A stretch of 64,000 nucleotides of DNA from Pseudomonas putida (GCF_002906855.1 NZ_MINI01000028.1:868001-932000), one strand, 5' to 3'. Numbered from the stretch's first letter, positions 20,102 through 29,036 are shown. The notes: a model not told the origin generated them from the letters alone. Numbers and translations: made by a program.

Positions 20102-21292
20102 TCAATGAATACTCGAAGCCAGGTCGAAGATCGGCATATACATCAGGATCACGATGACCCCGATCAGCAGCCCGATGAAGGTCATCAGCAGCGGCTCGAA
20201 CAGTTTCACGAACCACTCCACCCAGCGGCCGATTTCTTGATCATGGAAATCCGCGCAGCGTTCCAGCATTTCCCCCAGGTTCCCCGATTGTTCCCCCGCC
20301 CGCAGCAGCCGCAGCGACACGGGCGTGACCAACTGCCCGGCTTCCAGCGCATCCGATAACGGCAGCCCTTCACCGACGCGCCGGCTGGCCTGTTCAAGGC
20401 CTTGCGCCGAAGCGCTGCCGAGCAGCCCGTGGGCCATGCCCATGGCGGTGAGAATCGGGATGCCGCCCTGCAGCAGGATACCCAGCGAGCGGTAGAAACG
20501 CGCCAGTTCATACATCACCAGGCGCTGATGCAGGGCCGGCAATCGCCGCAGTTGCCGTGATGCACAGCGCCGTACCAACGGGTTGCGGCGCATTACCACC
20601 AGCGTACCGATGCCGCCCGCAACGGCCAGTCCCAGCGGCAGTTGCTGGGCATGCAGGAACAGGCCGATGTCCATCAGTACCCGGGACATCCAGGGCAGCT
20701 CGCTGCCCATGCCCTCGAACACCAGGCTGAAGCGCGGCACCACATAGCCGAGCAGGAACAGCACCACGCCGCCGCCTACCAGCAACAGCAGCAACGGGTA
20801 GACCGAAGCACCCACCAGTTTCTGTCGGACCAGATCCAGGCGCTGGCGATAACCGATGTAGCGGGCCAGGGCATCGCCCAGCGCGCCGGTGCGCTCGCTG
20901 GACTGCACCAGCGCCACGTACAGCGGCGGGAAGACCCGTGGCTGCTGCGCCAAAGACTGGGACAGCGAGTGGCCTTCATAGAGCTGGCGCACCAGTTCGG
21001 TCAGGACTTTGCGCGAGGCGCCGATGGGGGATTTTTCCGCCAGGCTTTCCAGGGCATCGATCAGCGGCAGGCCGGCGTGCAGCAGGGTGGTCAGTTCCTG
21101 GCTGAACAGCACCAGGTCGAATGTCGCCGCGCGGCGCCAGACCAGGCCGCCCAGGGCTTTGCCCTTACCGCGCACGCTGACCACCCGCAGCCCCTGGTTC
21201 TCGGCCTGGCGACGCGCGTGCTCGGCATCCTCGGCGTCGATCTGCAGCTGTACGATACCCTGTCTGCCGAGGGCCTTGAGGCTATAGCGCAT
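20102..21292 (-). CDS. gspF: type II secretion system F-family inner-membrane protein
   Basis: 396 residues with the duplicated GspF/PilC domain (about 60-180 and 260-385) and three membrane segments, the last at the C-terminus (LLMTFIGLLIGVIVILMYMP). GspF is the polytopic platform protein that recruits the secretion ATPase and drives pseudopilus assembly. The start at MRYSLKALGRQG is preferred to an ATG five codons earlier because TGAGGAGAA gives a proper ribosome site. The downstream gene of a two-gene unit with gspG. No GspE, GspD or other T2SS genes are in the window, so it must work with components encoded elsewhere or be a remnant. Confidence 0.87.
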   Translation of the reverse strand: MRYSLKALGRQGIVQLQIDAEDAEHARRQAENQGLRVVSVRGKGKALGGLVWRRAATFDLVLFSQELTTLLHAGLPLIDALESLAEKSPIGASRKVLTELVRQLYEGHSLSQSLAQQPRVFPPLYVALVQSSERTGALGDALARYIGYRQRLDLVRQKLVGASVYPLLLLLVGGGVVLFLLGYVVPRFSLVFEGMGSELPWMSRVLMDIGLFLHAQQLPLGLAVAGGIGTLVVMRRNPLVRRCASRQLRRLPALHQRLVMYELARFYRSLGILLQGGIPILTAMGMAHGLLGSASAQGLEQASRRVGEGLPLSDALEAGQLVTPVSLRLLRAGEQSGNLGEMLERCADFHDQEIGRWVEWFVKLFEPLLMTFIGLLIGVIVILMYMPIFDLASSIH

Positions 21293-21303
21293 GTGAGTTC
21301 TCC

Positions 21304-21729
21304 TCATTGCCAGCTGGTGATTTCGGCGTTCTCGCCATCGCCGCCGGGCTGGCCGTCCTTGCCCATCGACAGCAGGTCGTACTCACCGCCGTTTTCACCC
21401 GGCTGACGGTAGATGTAAGCGCGGCCCCATGGGTCCTGCGGCACGGCCTTCTGCAGGTAGGGCCCCGACCAGTGAGACTCGCCGCTGGGGGCGGCGACCA
21501 GCGCCTGCAGGCCCTGTTCGCTGGTGGGGTAATGGCCCACCTCCAGGCGGTACAGGTCCAGGGCCTTGCCCAGGCCTTCGATCTGCGCCTTCGCCACCTT
21601 GGCTTCCGAGCGACCGAGCTGGCTGAAGTACTTGGGCGCGACGATACCGGCCAACAAACCGAGCACCACCAGGACCACCAGGAGTTCAAGCAGGGTGAAG
21701 CCACGTTGGGGGTTGGATCTGCGCTGCAT
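21304..21729 (-). CDS. gspG: type II secretion major pseudopilin
   Basis: 141-residue pseudopilin. The prepilin peptidase site is NPQRG before FTLLELLVVLVVLG, a canonical type IV class III signal with glutamate at +5. The C-terminal half has the GspG features HYPTSEQGLQALV, GPYLQ, DPWGRAYIY and the Asp/Gly-rich calcium-site region LLSMGKDGQPGGDGEN. Start chosen at MQRRSNPQRG, 8 bases after CGGAGGG. Forms the pseudopilus shaft. Transcribed ahead of gspF with a short gap. Confidence 0.9.
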   Translation of the reverse strand: MQRRSNPQRGFTLLELLVVLVVLGLLAGIVAPKYFSQLGRSEAKVAKAQIEGLGKALDLYRLEVGHYPTSEQGLQALVAAPSGESHWSGPYLQKAVPQDPWGRAYIYRQPGENGGEYDLLSMGKDGQPGGDGENAEITSWQ

Positions 21730-21914
21730 GGTGAAGCCCTCCGCTGCATGGTGACACGCTTTTTCAAGCCACATGCAACAGCCGTGCACGTCTGCCTCGG
21801 GGCCTTGCGCCATGCGCCATGGCAAGCGGCACAGTGCTTGCGTCGTAGCAGAAAAGCCCGGGTTTTCCGGGGCATTTCCCCCATATCGGGGGGCACGGCG
21901 GGGAGGCGACCGAC

Positions 21915-22508
21915 ATGCGCGTGGTGATCCTGGTAGTGACCTGGCTGGTGGCGGCAAGCGCCCAGGCCGACATGTACATTTCCATCGATGCCAAGGGTGG
22001 TTATGTACTGAGCAACGTCCACCGGCCAGGGCGCCATTACGAACGGGTGATCAGCGAGCCACTTGCCCAGGCTGGCCCGGCCGGTGCCCAGTTGATCACC
22101 GGGCGGCCCTATGCCGAACTGGTGGCGGCGGCGGCCCGCGACTACGATGTGCCGCTGGCGCTGCTGCATGCGCTGATCAAGGCCGAATCAGGCTACAACC
22201 CGAAGGCTCGCTCGGCGGCAGGGGCGGTGGGGCTGATGCAACTGATGCCGGACACGGCCAAGGAGATGGGCGTGGAAGACATCCTTGACCCCGAAGACAA
22301 CGTGCAGGGCGGGGCGCGCTACCTGAAACGCATGCTGACCCTATTCGACAATGATATCACCCTGGCCGTGGCGGCCTACAACGCGGGCCCCGATGCCGTG
22401 CGGCGGCGCGGCGCGGTACCGCCGTTCGCCGAGACCCGTCGCTACGTGCCAAACGTGTTGCGCGAATACCGCAAGCTGCAGGGGTTGGCCGATGACTCGC
22501 CCCTCTGA
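21915..22508 (+). CDS. periplasmic lytic transglycosylase (SLT domain)
   Basis: 197 residues. A signal peptide ends after ASAQA (about residue 18). A short DUF4124-like N-terminal part (MYISIDAKGGYVLSN) is followed by a Slt70-type catalytic domain from about 67 to 185. The catalytic glutamate is E91 in KAESGYNPKARS, with GLMQLMPDTAKEMGV and VAAYNAGPDAVRR as further family motifs. It cleaves peptidoglycan glycan strands. It is divergent from gspG-gspF across 185 bp, and such enzymes often open the wall for secretion machines, so a link is possible. Confidence 0.87.
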   Translation: MRVVILVVTWLVAASAQADMYISIDAKGGYVLSNVHRPGRHYERVISEPLAQAGPAGAQLITGRPYAELVAAAARDYDVPLALLHALIKAESGYNPKARSAAGAVGLMQLMPDTAKEMGVEDILDPEDNVQGGARYLKRMLTLFDNDITLAVAAYNAGPDAVRRRGAVPPFAETRRYVPNVLREYRKLQGLADDSPL

Positions 22509-22614
22509 TCGGGCCTTGCGTCGCGAAAGTGGCGCAACTCGTCCCCAATCAATGCCATGGTTACCCAACTCTGGGCTATAACCTTTCAACAGGTGCCCTG
22601 CAGTGGAGTCCGTC

Positions 22615-24072
22615 ATGGACATCGCCCCCCGTTCCGAAGCACCCGAGGCGCCTGCGGGCAGCGACGCCGCTACCCCGCGCAGGCCGTTCAACCTGCTGCG
22701 CTGGTACGCCTGGGTGAGCCTGGCGATCATCCTCTCGGTTGCCGCAGGGCTGGGGCTGATTTCCAGTCGCTTCATCATCGATGAGAGCATCGAGCGCGAC
22801 GCCTTGCTCACCGCGCAGTTCATCACCTCGATCGCCGACGCCGAAGTACGCCATGTGTCGATCCCCAATGTGCGCACCATGGGCGAACTGCTCGACCCGC
22901 GCACCGACCGTGTGGCCATGCCTGACGTCGACCCGCAAGCGCGGCGCACGGCCCGTGGTGAGTTTCTTGACCACATCGCCCACCTGCCGGACATACTGCT
23001 GGCCAACATCTATGCCCCGGACCGCACGGTGATCTGGTCGACCAACCCGGCCCTGACGGGCAAGTTGATCAATGCCGATGATGACCTGGAACGGGCCTTC
23101 GAACACAAGATGCGGGTGTCGGCAAGCTATCACGATTTCGAACAGGCACGCACCGAACAGAAGTTCGTGACCCCGCCGGAGCAACTGTTCATCGAAAACT
23201 ACATCCCTTTGTTCGATGCTGACGGCGATAGCGTCACGGCAATGGTGGAAATCTACAAGGAGCCCCACGACCTGATCGTGCGCATCGAGCACGGGCTGAT
23301 TCTGATCTGGCTGGCCATCACCGTGGGGGCTGCGCTGGTCTACATCGGCCTGTACGGCATCATGCGCCGCGCCGCGCGGGTGATGGCGGTGCAACAGAAA
23401 CGGCTGATCAACAGCGAGACTTATGTGGCCCTTGGCGAAGTGTCTTCTGCGGTCGCCCACAGCCTGCGCAACCCGCTGGCCAGCATCCGCTCCAGCGCCG
23501 AACTGGCCCAGGCCTTCGATGACGGCCCGGCACAACGTAACATCAATGAGATCATCAGCCAGGTCGACCGCATGTCGCAGTGGATTCGCCAGTTGCTGCA
23601 ATCCTTGCGGCCGCTGAATGACGAAGCGGTACCGGTCGACCTGCCAAAGGTCCTGCAGGAGAGCTTGCAGAGTTTCGCCGTGCCGCTTGCCCGCAGCGGG
23701 GTAACCCTGGACCTGCGACCGTTATCGTCGGTGCAGGTGCTCAGCCATCCGGCGCTGCTCGGGCAGATCTTCAACAGCCTGATCGTTAATGCCTTGGAGG
23801 CGATGGAGCAGGGCGGGCAGTTGCGTATCGAGGTGGTCAAGCGTGACCGGCGCAGCCTGACCTTACGCCTGGCCGATACCGGAAAAGGCATGAACGAAAA
23901 GCAGCAGCGCTTGGCGTTCAGGCCATTTTTCAGCACCAAGCCAGGTGGGCTGGGTGTGGGGCTGGTACTGGTCAAACGCATCATGGAACGCTTTGGCGGT
24001 TCAGTCCGGCTGAGCAGCAGCCAAGGCCATGGCACGCGGGTCTCGCTGTGTTTCCGGCTGGTGCGGTCATGA
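22615..24072 (+). CDS. NtrB-like membrane sensor histidine kinase (first of a paralogous pair)
   Basis: 485 residues. Cytoplasmic N-terminus, first membrane helix (about 34-54, WVSLAIILSVAAGLGL), a periplasmic sensor region of about 190 residues, a second helix (WLAITVGAALVYIGLYG), then a NtrB/PAS-less transmitter. The phospho-acceptor is H282 in AVAHSLRNPLASIRSS, and the ATPase boxes are NALEAMEQGG, ADTGKGM and GGLGVGLVLVKRIMERFGG. Start chosen at ATG 22615 with GGAG 6 bases upstream; a GTG at 22603 is possible. A second kinase with the same layout follows after 302 bp and then a NtrC-type regulator, so both probably feed one regulator. The signal is unknown. Confidence 0.85.
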   Translation: MDIAPRSEAPEAPAGSDAATPRRPFNLLRWYAWVSLAIILSVAAGLGLISSRFIIDESIERDALLTAQFITSIADAEVRHVSIPNVRTMGELLDPRTDRVAMPDVDPQARRTARGEFLDHIAHLPDILLANIYAPDRTVIWSTNPALTGKLINADDDLERAFEHKMRVSASYHDFEQARTEQKFVTPPEQLFIENYIPLFDADGDSVTAMVEIYKEPHDLIVRIEHGLILIWLAITVGAALVYIGLYGIMRRAARVMAVQQKRLINSETYVALGEVSSAVAHSLRNPLASIRSSAELAQAFDDGPAQRNINEIISQVDRMSQWIRQLLQSLRPLNDEAVPVDLPKVLQESLQSFAVPLARSGVTLDLRPLSSVQVLSHPALLGQIFNSLIVNALEAMEQGGQLRIEVVKRDRRSLTLRLADTGKGMNEKQQRLAFRPFFSTKPGGLGVGLVLVKRIMERFGGSVRLSSSQGHGTRVSLCFRLVRS

Positions 24073-24125
24073 CCACTAAAAACACATTACGATATAAGTA
24101 GCTGATATATATGAAATTGTTAATT

Positions 24126-24146
24126 TTTGGGTAAAGAGTACCCAAA
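24126..24146. promoter_or_regulatory. AT-rich dyad in the gap between the two kinase genes
   Basis: TTTGGGTA, AAGAG, TACCCAAA: an 8-bp perfect inverted repeat 54 bp after the first kinase stop, in a notably A/T-rich stretch of an otherwise GC-rich region. There is a T-run on one side only (before the stem), so termination on the + strand is doubtful; a binding site is equally likely. Confidence 0.35.
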
Positions 24147-24229
24147 TGTGGGGAATCAACCTCGAACTGAAACCATGAATACTCTGTAACTAATTGATTT
24201 ATTTGGATATGACGATTGGTTAACGGGCG

Positions 24230-24245
24230 TGGCGGAGTTCTTGCA
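24230..24245 (+). promoter_or_regulatory. putative sigma-54 (-24/-12) promoter for the second kinase and regulator
   Basis: TGGCGGAGTTCTTGCA matches the TGGCACG-N4-TTGCW consensus with exact spacing and both invariant GG and GC pairs. It lies 130 bp upstream of the second kinase, whose operon partner is a sigma-54-type activator. The transcript would begin near 24257, leaving a ~118-base leader that holds the dyad TTGCTAC/GTAGCAA at 24310-24328. Confidence 0.65.
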
Positions 24246-24309
24246 GGTACTCGCAGCAGGTAACGCGCGACAAAGGCGGCAGAAGCTGCCCTGGTGGATT
24301 GACATCATT

Positions 24310-24328
24310 TTGCTACTGTCGGTAGCAA
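24310..24328. promoter_or_regulatory. inverted repeat upstream of the second kinase
   Basis: TTGCTAC, TGTCG, GTAGCAA is a 7-bp perfect dyad located 47 bp before the kinase start and downstream of the predicted sigma-54 start point. It could be a protein-binding site or a leader hairpin. No other clear signal is seen in the rest of this 302 bp gap beyond those listed. Confidence 0.35.
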
Positions 24329-24374
24329 TAAGGTGATCACATTCTGAACGGACTCCCTGCAAGGGAACGACGCG

Positions 24375-25865
24375 ATGCAGATGCTGGATGAAGATGTGCC
24401 CGTGAAGCCCGCCGCACTGCCCAGCAGCAGCCTTGCCGTGCCGCTTCGCGAGTTCAACCTGCTGCGCTGGTTCTCGGTGATCAGCCTGCTGATCATCACC
24501 GCAGTGGCTGGCGGCTTGGGTTACGTGTCGACCCGCTTCGTGGTCCGCGACAGCGTCCAGCGCGATGCCATGCTCACCGCCCAGTTCATCCAGTCCCTGG
24601 CCCTTGCCGAAGTGCGTCATTCGCAATTGCCGCCCGGCACCACCATGGGTGAACTGCTCAACCCGCGCCTGGATCAACAGCACCTGCAGGTCAGCCCGGC
24701 CCTGGCCGAGTCGACCCGGGTCGAGTTTCTCGATCATGTCGAGCACTTGCCCGATATCTTGCTGGCCAACGCCTATGCCCGTGACCGTACCATCATCTGG
24801 TCCACCAACCCCGAGCTGATCGGCAAGCGCATCGAAGCCGACGGGGACCTGGACCGCGCCTTCCGCTCGCGCAAGGCGGTATCGGCCAGCTACCACAAGG
24901 CCGAGGACGATCGGGAAGAGCAGAAATTCCAGCGCGAGCCCAAGTATCTGTTCATCGAGAACTACATCCCCTTGTTCGACAGCCAGGGCGAGCAGGTCAT
25001 GGCCATGATCGAGATCTACAAGGAGCCGCAGGACCTGGTGCGGCGCATCCAGCGTGGTTACGTGCTGATCTGGGCCTCGACCCTGGTGGGGGGCGCGCTG
25101 ATCTACTTCGGCCTGTTCTGGATCGTGCGCCGCGCCGCGTACATGCTGCAGCAGCAACAGGACCGGCTGGTGGCCAGCGAAACCTATGTGGCATTGGGCG
25201 AGATGTCTTCGGCCGTGGCCCATAGCTTGCGCAACCCGCTGGCCAACATCCGCTCCAGCGCCGAGCTGGCCGAGGAAATCGCCAGCCCGCTGGCGCAGAA
25301 GAACATCAATGACATCATCACCCAGGTCGACCGCATGTCGCGTTGGGTGCGTGAGCTGCTGGTGTCGCTGCGCCCGGCCAGCGATACCGCCGAGGCGGTG
25401 GACCTGGTGGCGGCCATCGAAGATACCCACCAGGCCTTTGCCCAGCAGATCGAGCGCAACGGCGTACGCTTCAGCTTCGAGGGGCCGCAGGCACAGTGGG
25501 TGGCCAGCCAGCCCCTGCAATTGACGCAGATTCTCAACAGCCTGTTTTCCAATGCCCTGGAAGCCATGCCCAAGGGTGGCGTCCTGCATGCGCAGGTGAG
25601 CGTGCAGGATGGCCAGCGCGCGCAGCTACTGCTCAGCGACACCGGCAAGGGCATGAGCCAACAGCAGGAAAGAATGGTGTTCAAGCCATTCTTCACGACC
25701 AAGCAGGGCGGCCTCGGTGTGGGCCTGGCCCTGGTCAAGCGGATCATGGAACGGTTTGGCGGCTCGGTCAGCCTGAGCAGCCGTGAAGAGGAAGGAACCC
25801 GCGTCAGCCTCACTTTCAATATCGCAGCGGGAGGGGACCATGGAGCACAGCATCCTGGTAGTTGA
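24375..25865 (+). CDS. NtrB-like membrane sensor histidine kinase (second of a paralogous pair)
   Basis: 496 residues with the same order as its upstream paralogue: membrane helix near 37-57, periplasmic region with parallel blocks (SVQRDAMLTAQFIQSLALAE; TTMGELLNPRLD; YLFIENYIPLFDSQGE), second helix, then transmitter. The phospho-acceptor is H283 in AVAHSLRNPLANIRSSAEL, with ATPase boxes NALEAMPKGG, SDTGKGMS and GGLGVGLALVKRIMERFGG. The two are clearly ancient tandem duplicates with diverged sensor domains. The stop overlaps the regulator start by 26 bp, so the kinase and regulator are translationally coupled. A sigma-54 promoter precedes it. Confidence 0.87.
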   Translation: MQMLDEDVPVKPAALPSSSLAVPLREFNLLRWFSVISLLIITAVAGGLGYVSTRFVVRDSVQRDAMLTAQFIQSLALAEVRHSQLPPGTTMGELLNPRLDQQHLQVSPALAESTRVEFLDHVEHLPDILLANAYARDRTIIWSTNPELIGKRIEADGDLDRAFRSRKAVSASYHKAEDDREEQKFQREPKYLFIENYIPLFDSQGEQVMAMIEIYKEPQDLVRRIQRGYVLIWASTLVGGALIYFGLFWIVRRAAYMLQQQQDRLVASETYVALGEMSSAVAHSLRNPLANIRSSAELAEEIASPLAQKNINDIITQVDRMSRWVRELLVSLRPASDTAEAVDLVAAIEDTHQAFAQQIERNGVRFSFEGPQAQWVASQPLQLTQILNSLFSNALEAMPKGGVLHAQVSVQDGQRAQLLLSDTGKGMSQQQERMVFKPFFTTKQGGLGVGLALVKRIMERFGGSVSLSSREEEGTRVSLTFNIAAGGDHGAQHPGS

Positions 25866-27267
25866 GGATGACGAAATCCTCGGCGACAACATTCGCACCT
25901 ACCTCAGCCTCAAGGGCTTCGAGGTGACGCTCTGCCACAGTGCCGAGCTGGCGCTGGAACAGATAAAACGGGTCCAGCCCGATGCGGTACTGACCGACAA
26001 CTCGCTGCCGGGCATGAGCGGGCACGACCTGCTGCGTACCCTGGTGAAGCAGGCGCCGGACTTGAAAGTGATCATGATGACCGGTTACGGCAATGTCGAA
26101 GACGCCGTGCAGGCCATGAAGGAGGGCGCGTTCCACTACCTGACCAAACCGGTGGTGCTGGCCGAGCTCAAGCTGACCCTGGAAAAGGCCCTTGCGGCCG
26201 AGCGCATGGAGCGCACCCTGTCGTTTTACCAGGAGCGCGAGGCGCAGAAGTCCGGGTTGCAGGCGCTGATCGGCGAATCGCCGGCGATGCTCACCCTCAA
26301 GCACACGTTGCATCAGGTGCTCGACGCCGAGCGGCGCATGGCCAGTGACGACCTGCCACCGGTGTTGGTCGAAGGCGAGACCGGCACCGGCAAGGAGCTG
26401 GTTGCCCGCGCACTGCATTTCGACGGCTCGCGCAGCAAGGGGCCGTTCATCGAATTCAACTGTGCCTCGATCCCCGCCAATCTGCTGGAGGCCGAGCTGT
26501 TCGGTCATGAGAAGGGTGCGTTTACCGACGCCAAGGAGCGTCGTGTGGGCTTGGTGGAGGCGGCCGACGGCGGCACGTTGTTCCTCGACGAGATCGGCGA
26601 GATGGACCTGGTATTGCAGGCCAAGCTGCTCAAGTTGCTGGAAGACCGCAGCATCCGCCGCATCGGTGCGGTCAAGGAGCGCAAGGTCGACCTGCGGGTG
26701 ATCAGCGCCACCAACTGCAACCTCGAGCAGATGGTGCAGCAGGGCAAGTTCCGCCGCGACCTGTTCTTCCGCCTGCGCATCATCGCCCTGAAAGTGCCGC
26801 GGCTGTATGCCCGGGGCCAGGATGTGCTGTTGCTGGCCCGGCATTTCCTGGCGCACCACGGGCGCCGCTATGGCAAGCCGAACCTGCGTTTCAGCGCCGA
26901 GGCCGAGGCCTTGATGTTGAGCTACAGCTGGCCGGGCAATGTGCGCGAATTGCGTAACATGCTGGAGCAAACCGTTCTGCTCGCGCCCAATGAAGTGGTG
27001 CAGGCGCACCAACTGAACCTGTGCACGACCCTGATCGACGAGCCGCTGGTGCCACAGCCGACGGCGACCGTGTATGAGTTGCCTCGGCATGAGCCGGAGC
27101 CTGGCACCAGCCTACCGGACATGGAGCGCGACCTGGTGTGCAAGACCCTGGATCGTACCGACTGGAATGTCACCAAGTCGGCGCGGATGCTGGGCCTGTC
27201 TCGGGACATGCTGCGTTATCGTATCGAGAAGCTGGGGCTTACCCGGCCCGACAAGCGCCAGTGGTAA
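25840..27267 (+). CDS. NtrC-family sigma-54-dependent response regulator with GAFTDA variant
   Basis: 475 residues: receiver (1-120, phospho-acceptor D53 in [13 protein letters not shown] in HYLTKPVV), AAA+ domain (about 145-385, Walker A GETGTGKE, Walker [11 protein letters not shown], arginine-finger region), and C-terminal Fis-type helix-turn-helix ([20 protein letters not shown]). The sigma-54-contact loop reads GAFTDA instead of the usual GAFTGA. This loop is normally almost invariant, though some natural activators carry substitutions at this glycine. Start [12 protein letters not shown] follows GGGAGGGG. Probably activates its own operon and unlinked or nearby targets. Confidence 0.88.
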   Translation: MEHSILVVEDDEILGDNIRTYLSLKGFEVTLCHSAELALEQIKRVQPDAVLTDNSLPGMSGHDLLRTLVKQAPDLKVIMMTGYGNVEDAVQAMKEGAFHYLTKPVVLAELKLTLEKALAAERMERTLSFYQEREAQKSGLQALIGESPAMLTLKHTLHQVLDAERRMASDDLPPVLVEGETGTGKELVARALHFDGSRSKGPFIEFNCASIPANLLEAELFGHEKGAFTDAKERRVGLVEAADGGTLFLDEIGEMDLVLQAKLLKLLEDRSIRRIGAVKERKVDLRVISATNCNLEQMVQQGKFRRDLFFRLRIIALKVPRLYARGQDVLLLARHFLAHHGRRYGKPNLRFSAEAEALMLSYSWPGNVRELRNMLEQTVLLAPNEVVQAHQLNLCTTLIDEPLVPQPTATVYELPRHEPEPGTSLPDMERDLVCKTLDRTDWNVTKSARMLGLSRDMLRYRIEKLGLTRPDKRQW

Positions 27268-27272
27268 GGCCG

Positions 27273-27289
27273 GGGGCGCATGGCGCCCC
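27273..27289. terminator. GC-rich hairpin between convergent genes
   Basis: GGGGCGC, ATG, GCGCCCC immediately after the response-regulator stop, before the convergent small secreted protein. It lacks a real T-run, so termination is only possible, not certain. Confidence 0.4.
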
Positions 27290-27296
27290 TGGGGTT

Positions 27297-27599
27297 CTAT
27301 TGTTGGCGACCTCCTGAACTGTTCCCGCCTTCTCGGCCAGTGCCTTCCGAGCCGCTGCCATCCATCCCCGGCAGGTCACGGTTGTCATCCTGCTTGGCCG
27401 GTGGGCTTTCTGGGTCATTGCCCTGAATGCGCGGATCGGTATCCCGGGGCATGGGCTTCTCGATGGGGTTCAAGGTGCTGTCGACACCCGGCTGCGGCGC
27501 CGGGTTGTGCGGGTCATCGGGGTAGGTGGGCCCGGTGCCGACCGCCAGGGCCAGCGGCGAGGTGAGCAGGGCAAGCAGCAGCAAGGTTGAACGGGGCAT
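27297..27599 (-). CDS. small secreted Pro/Gly/Asp-rich protein, unknown function
   Basis: 100 residues. The N-terminus MPRSTLLLLALLTSPLALA is a clear signal peptide with cleavage near residue 19. The mature part is low-complexity and hydrophilic, rich in Pro, Gly and Asp (DDPHNPAPQPGVDST, GSGSEGTGREGGNSSGG), with no cysteine. AAAGGAG precedes the ATG. I do not recognise a family. It is downstream of, and co-directional with, the gluconate permease gene but separated by an inverted repeat. Confidence 0.65.
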   Translation of the reverse strand: MPRSTLLLLALLTSPLALAVGTGPTYPDDPHNPAPQPGVDSTLNPIEKPMPRDTDPRIQGNDPESPPAKQDDNRDLPGMDGSGSEGTGREGGNSSGGRQQ

Positions 27600-27617
27600 G
27601 GCAGGCTCCTTTGCGTA

Positions 27618-27650
27618 GGGTAGGGCTCATACCTGTGTTGGGCCCTACCC
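27618..27650 (-). repeat. inverted repeat downstream of the gluconate permease gene
   Basis: GGGTAGGGC and GCCCTACCC form a 9-bp perfect stem with a 15-base loop between the permease stop and the start of the small secreted protein. There is no T-run on the minus strand after it. It could attenuate read-through or be an operator. Confidence 0.45.
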
Positions 27651-27683
27651 GCGATGCTCAGGTGCCATCACCCCGATCAGCGG

Positions 27684-29036
27684 TCACACTACCGTCGACA
27701 GCGCCATGATGAAGATGATGCCTACGATCGACAGGATCGTCTCCATCATGCTCCAGGTCTTGAAGGTTTCGGCCACGGTCATGTTGAAGTACTGCTTCAC
27801 CAGCCAGAAGCCGGCGTCGTTGACGTGGGACAGGATCAGCGAGCCGGCGCCGGTGGCCAGCACCAGCAGTTCGCGGTTGACCCCTGGCACCAGGTCGATC
27901 ACCGGGGCGACGATGCCGGCACCGGTAATGGTCGCCACGGTCGCCGAACCTGTGGCGATGCGGATCACCGCCGCCACCAGCCAGGCCAGCATGATGGGCG
28001 AAATTTCCGCCTGCACGGCCATCTGCCCGATCACGTTGCCCACGCCGGTATCCACCAGCATCTGCTTGAAGCCGCCACCGGCACCGACGATCAGCACGAT
28101 GGCCGCAGTCGGCGCCAGGCTCTGGTCGAGCATCTTCATGATCTGCTGGCGGCTGAAGCCACGGGCCGAACCGAAGGTATAGAAGGCCAGCAACAGGGCA
28201 GCGAGCAGGGCGGTGATCGGGTGGCCGATCAGGTCCATCCACTGGCGGATGATGTGCTCGGCCGGCAGTACCACATCGGCGAACGTCTTGAGCAGCATCA
28301 ACGCCACGGGCAGCAGCACGGTGACCAGGGTGATGGTGAAGCTTGGCAGGTTGCTCTGGTCCGATTCCTTGGCAATCTGGTCCATCAGCTCCTGCGACGG
28401 GTTGCCGGGGATATAGCGGGAAATGAAGTTACCGAACAGCGGGCCGGCGATGATCGCCGTGGGCAGTGCGACCAGCAGGCCATAGAAGATGGTCTTGCCG
28501 ATGTCGGCGTGAAAGATGCCGATCGCCAGTAGCGGCCCCGGGTGTGGCGGGACCAGGCCATGTACCACTGAAAGGCCGGCCAGCAGCGGGATGCCGATCT
28601 TGACCAGCGACACGCCCGAGCGCCGGGCGACGATGAACACCAGCGGAATCAGCAGCACGAAGCCGATCTCGAAGAACAGCGGAATGCCGACCAGGAAGGC
28701 GGCGAACATCATCGCCCAGTGCACGTTCTTCTTGCCGAAGGCGCGGATCAGGGTTTGCGCGATCTGGTCGGCGCCGCCGGAGTCGGCCATCAGCTTGCCG
28801 AGCATCGTGCCCAGGGCAAGGACGATACCGACGAAGCCGAGTACGCCACCGAAACCGTCCTGGAACGATTTCATCACCTTGGCCACCGGCATGCCGGAGG
28901 TTAGGCCGAGGAAACCGGCGGCCAGGGTCAGGGCGACGAAGGGGTGGACCTTGAAATGGGTGATCAGCAGGATCAGCCCGACGATGGTGACCAGCGCGTC
29001 GAGCAGCAGGTAGGTATCTGTAGCCAGTCCGAACAT
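27684..29036 (-). CDS. gntT: gluconate:H+ symporter (GntP family)
   Basis: 450-residue inner-membrane permease with 12-14 hydrophobic segments. Family motifs include FFEIGFVLLIPLVFIVARRS and GLVPPHPGPLLAIGIFHAD in the first half and GAGGGFKQMLVDTGVG in the second. Start MFGLATDTYLLLDALVTIVG is typical. It imports gluconate for the kinase encoded 110 bp upstream. An operator dyad (29109-29122) matching two others near the regulator sits 73 bp before the start, so induction by gluconate or 6-phosphogluconate through the LacI-type repressor is expected. Confidence 0.9.
   Translation of the reverse strand: MFGLATDTYLLLDALVTIVGLILLITHFKVHPFVALTLAAGFLGLTSGMPVAKVMKSFQDGFGGVLGFVGIVLALGTMLGKLMADSGGADQIAQTLIRAFGKKNVHWAMMFAAFLVGIPLFFEIGFVLLIPLVFIVARRSGVSLVKIGIPLLAGLSVVHGLVPPHPGPLLAIGIFHADIGKTIFYGLLVALPTAIIAGPLFGNFISRYIPGNPSQELMDQIAKESDQSNLPSFTITLVTVLLPVALMLLKTFADVVLPAEHIIRQWMDLIGHPITALLAALLLAFYTFGSARGFSRQQIMKMLDQSLAPTAAIVLIVGAGGGFKQMLVDTGVGNVIGQMAVQAEISPIMLAWLVAAVIRIATGSATVATITGAGIVAPVIDLVPGVNRELLVLATGAGSLILSHVNDAGFWLVKQYFNMTVAETFKTWSMMETILSIVGIIFIMALSTVV

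Noticed and set aside
24126..24146. TTTGGGTA/TACCCAAA as a rho-independent terminator of the first kinase gene
   Set aside because: The T-run precedes rather than follows the stem on the + strand; a binding-site reading is kept at low confidence.
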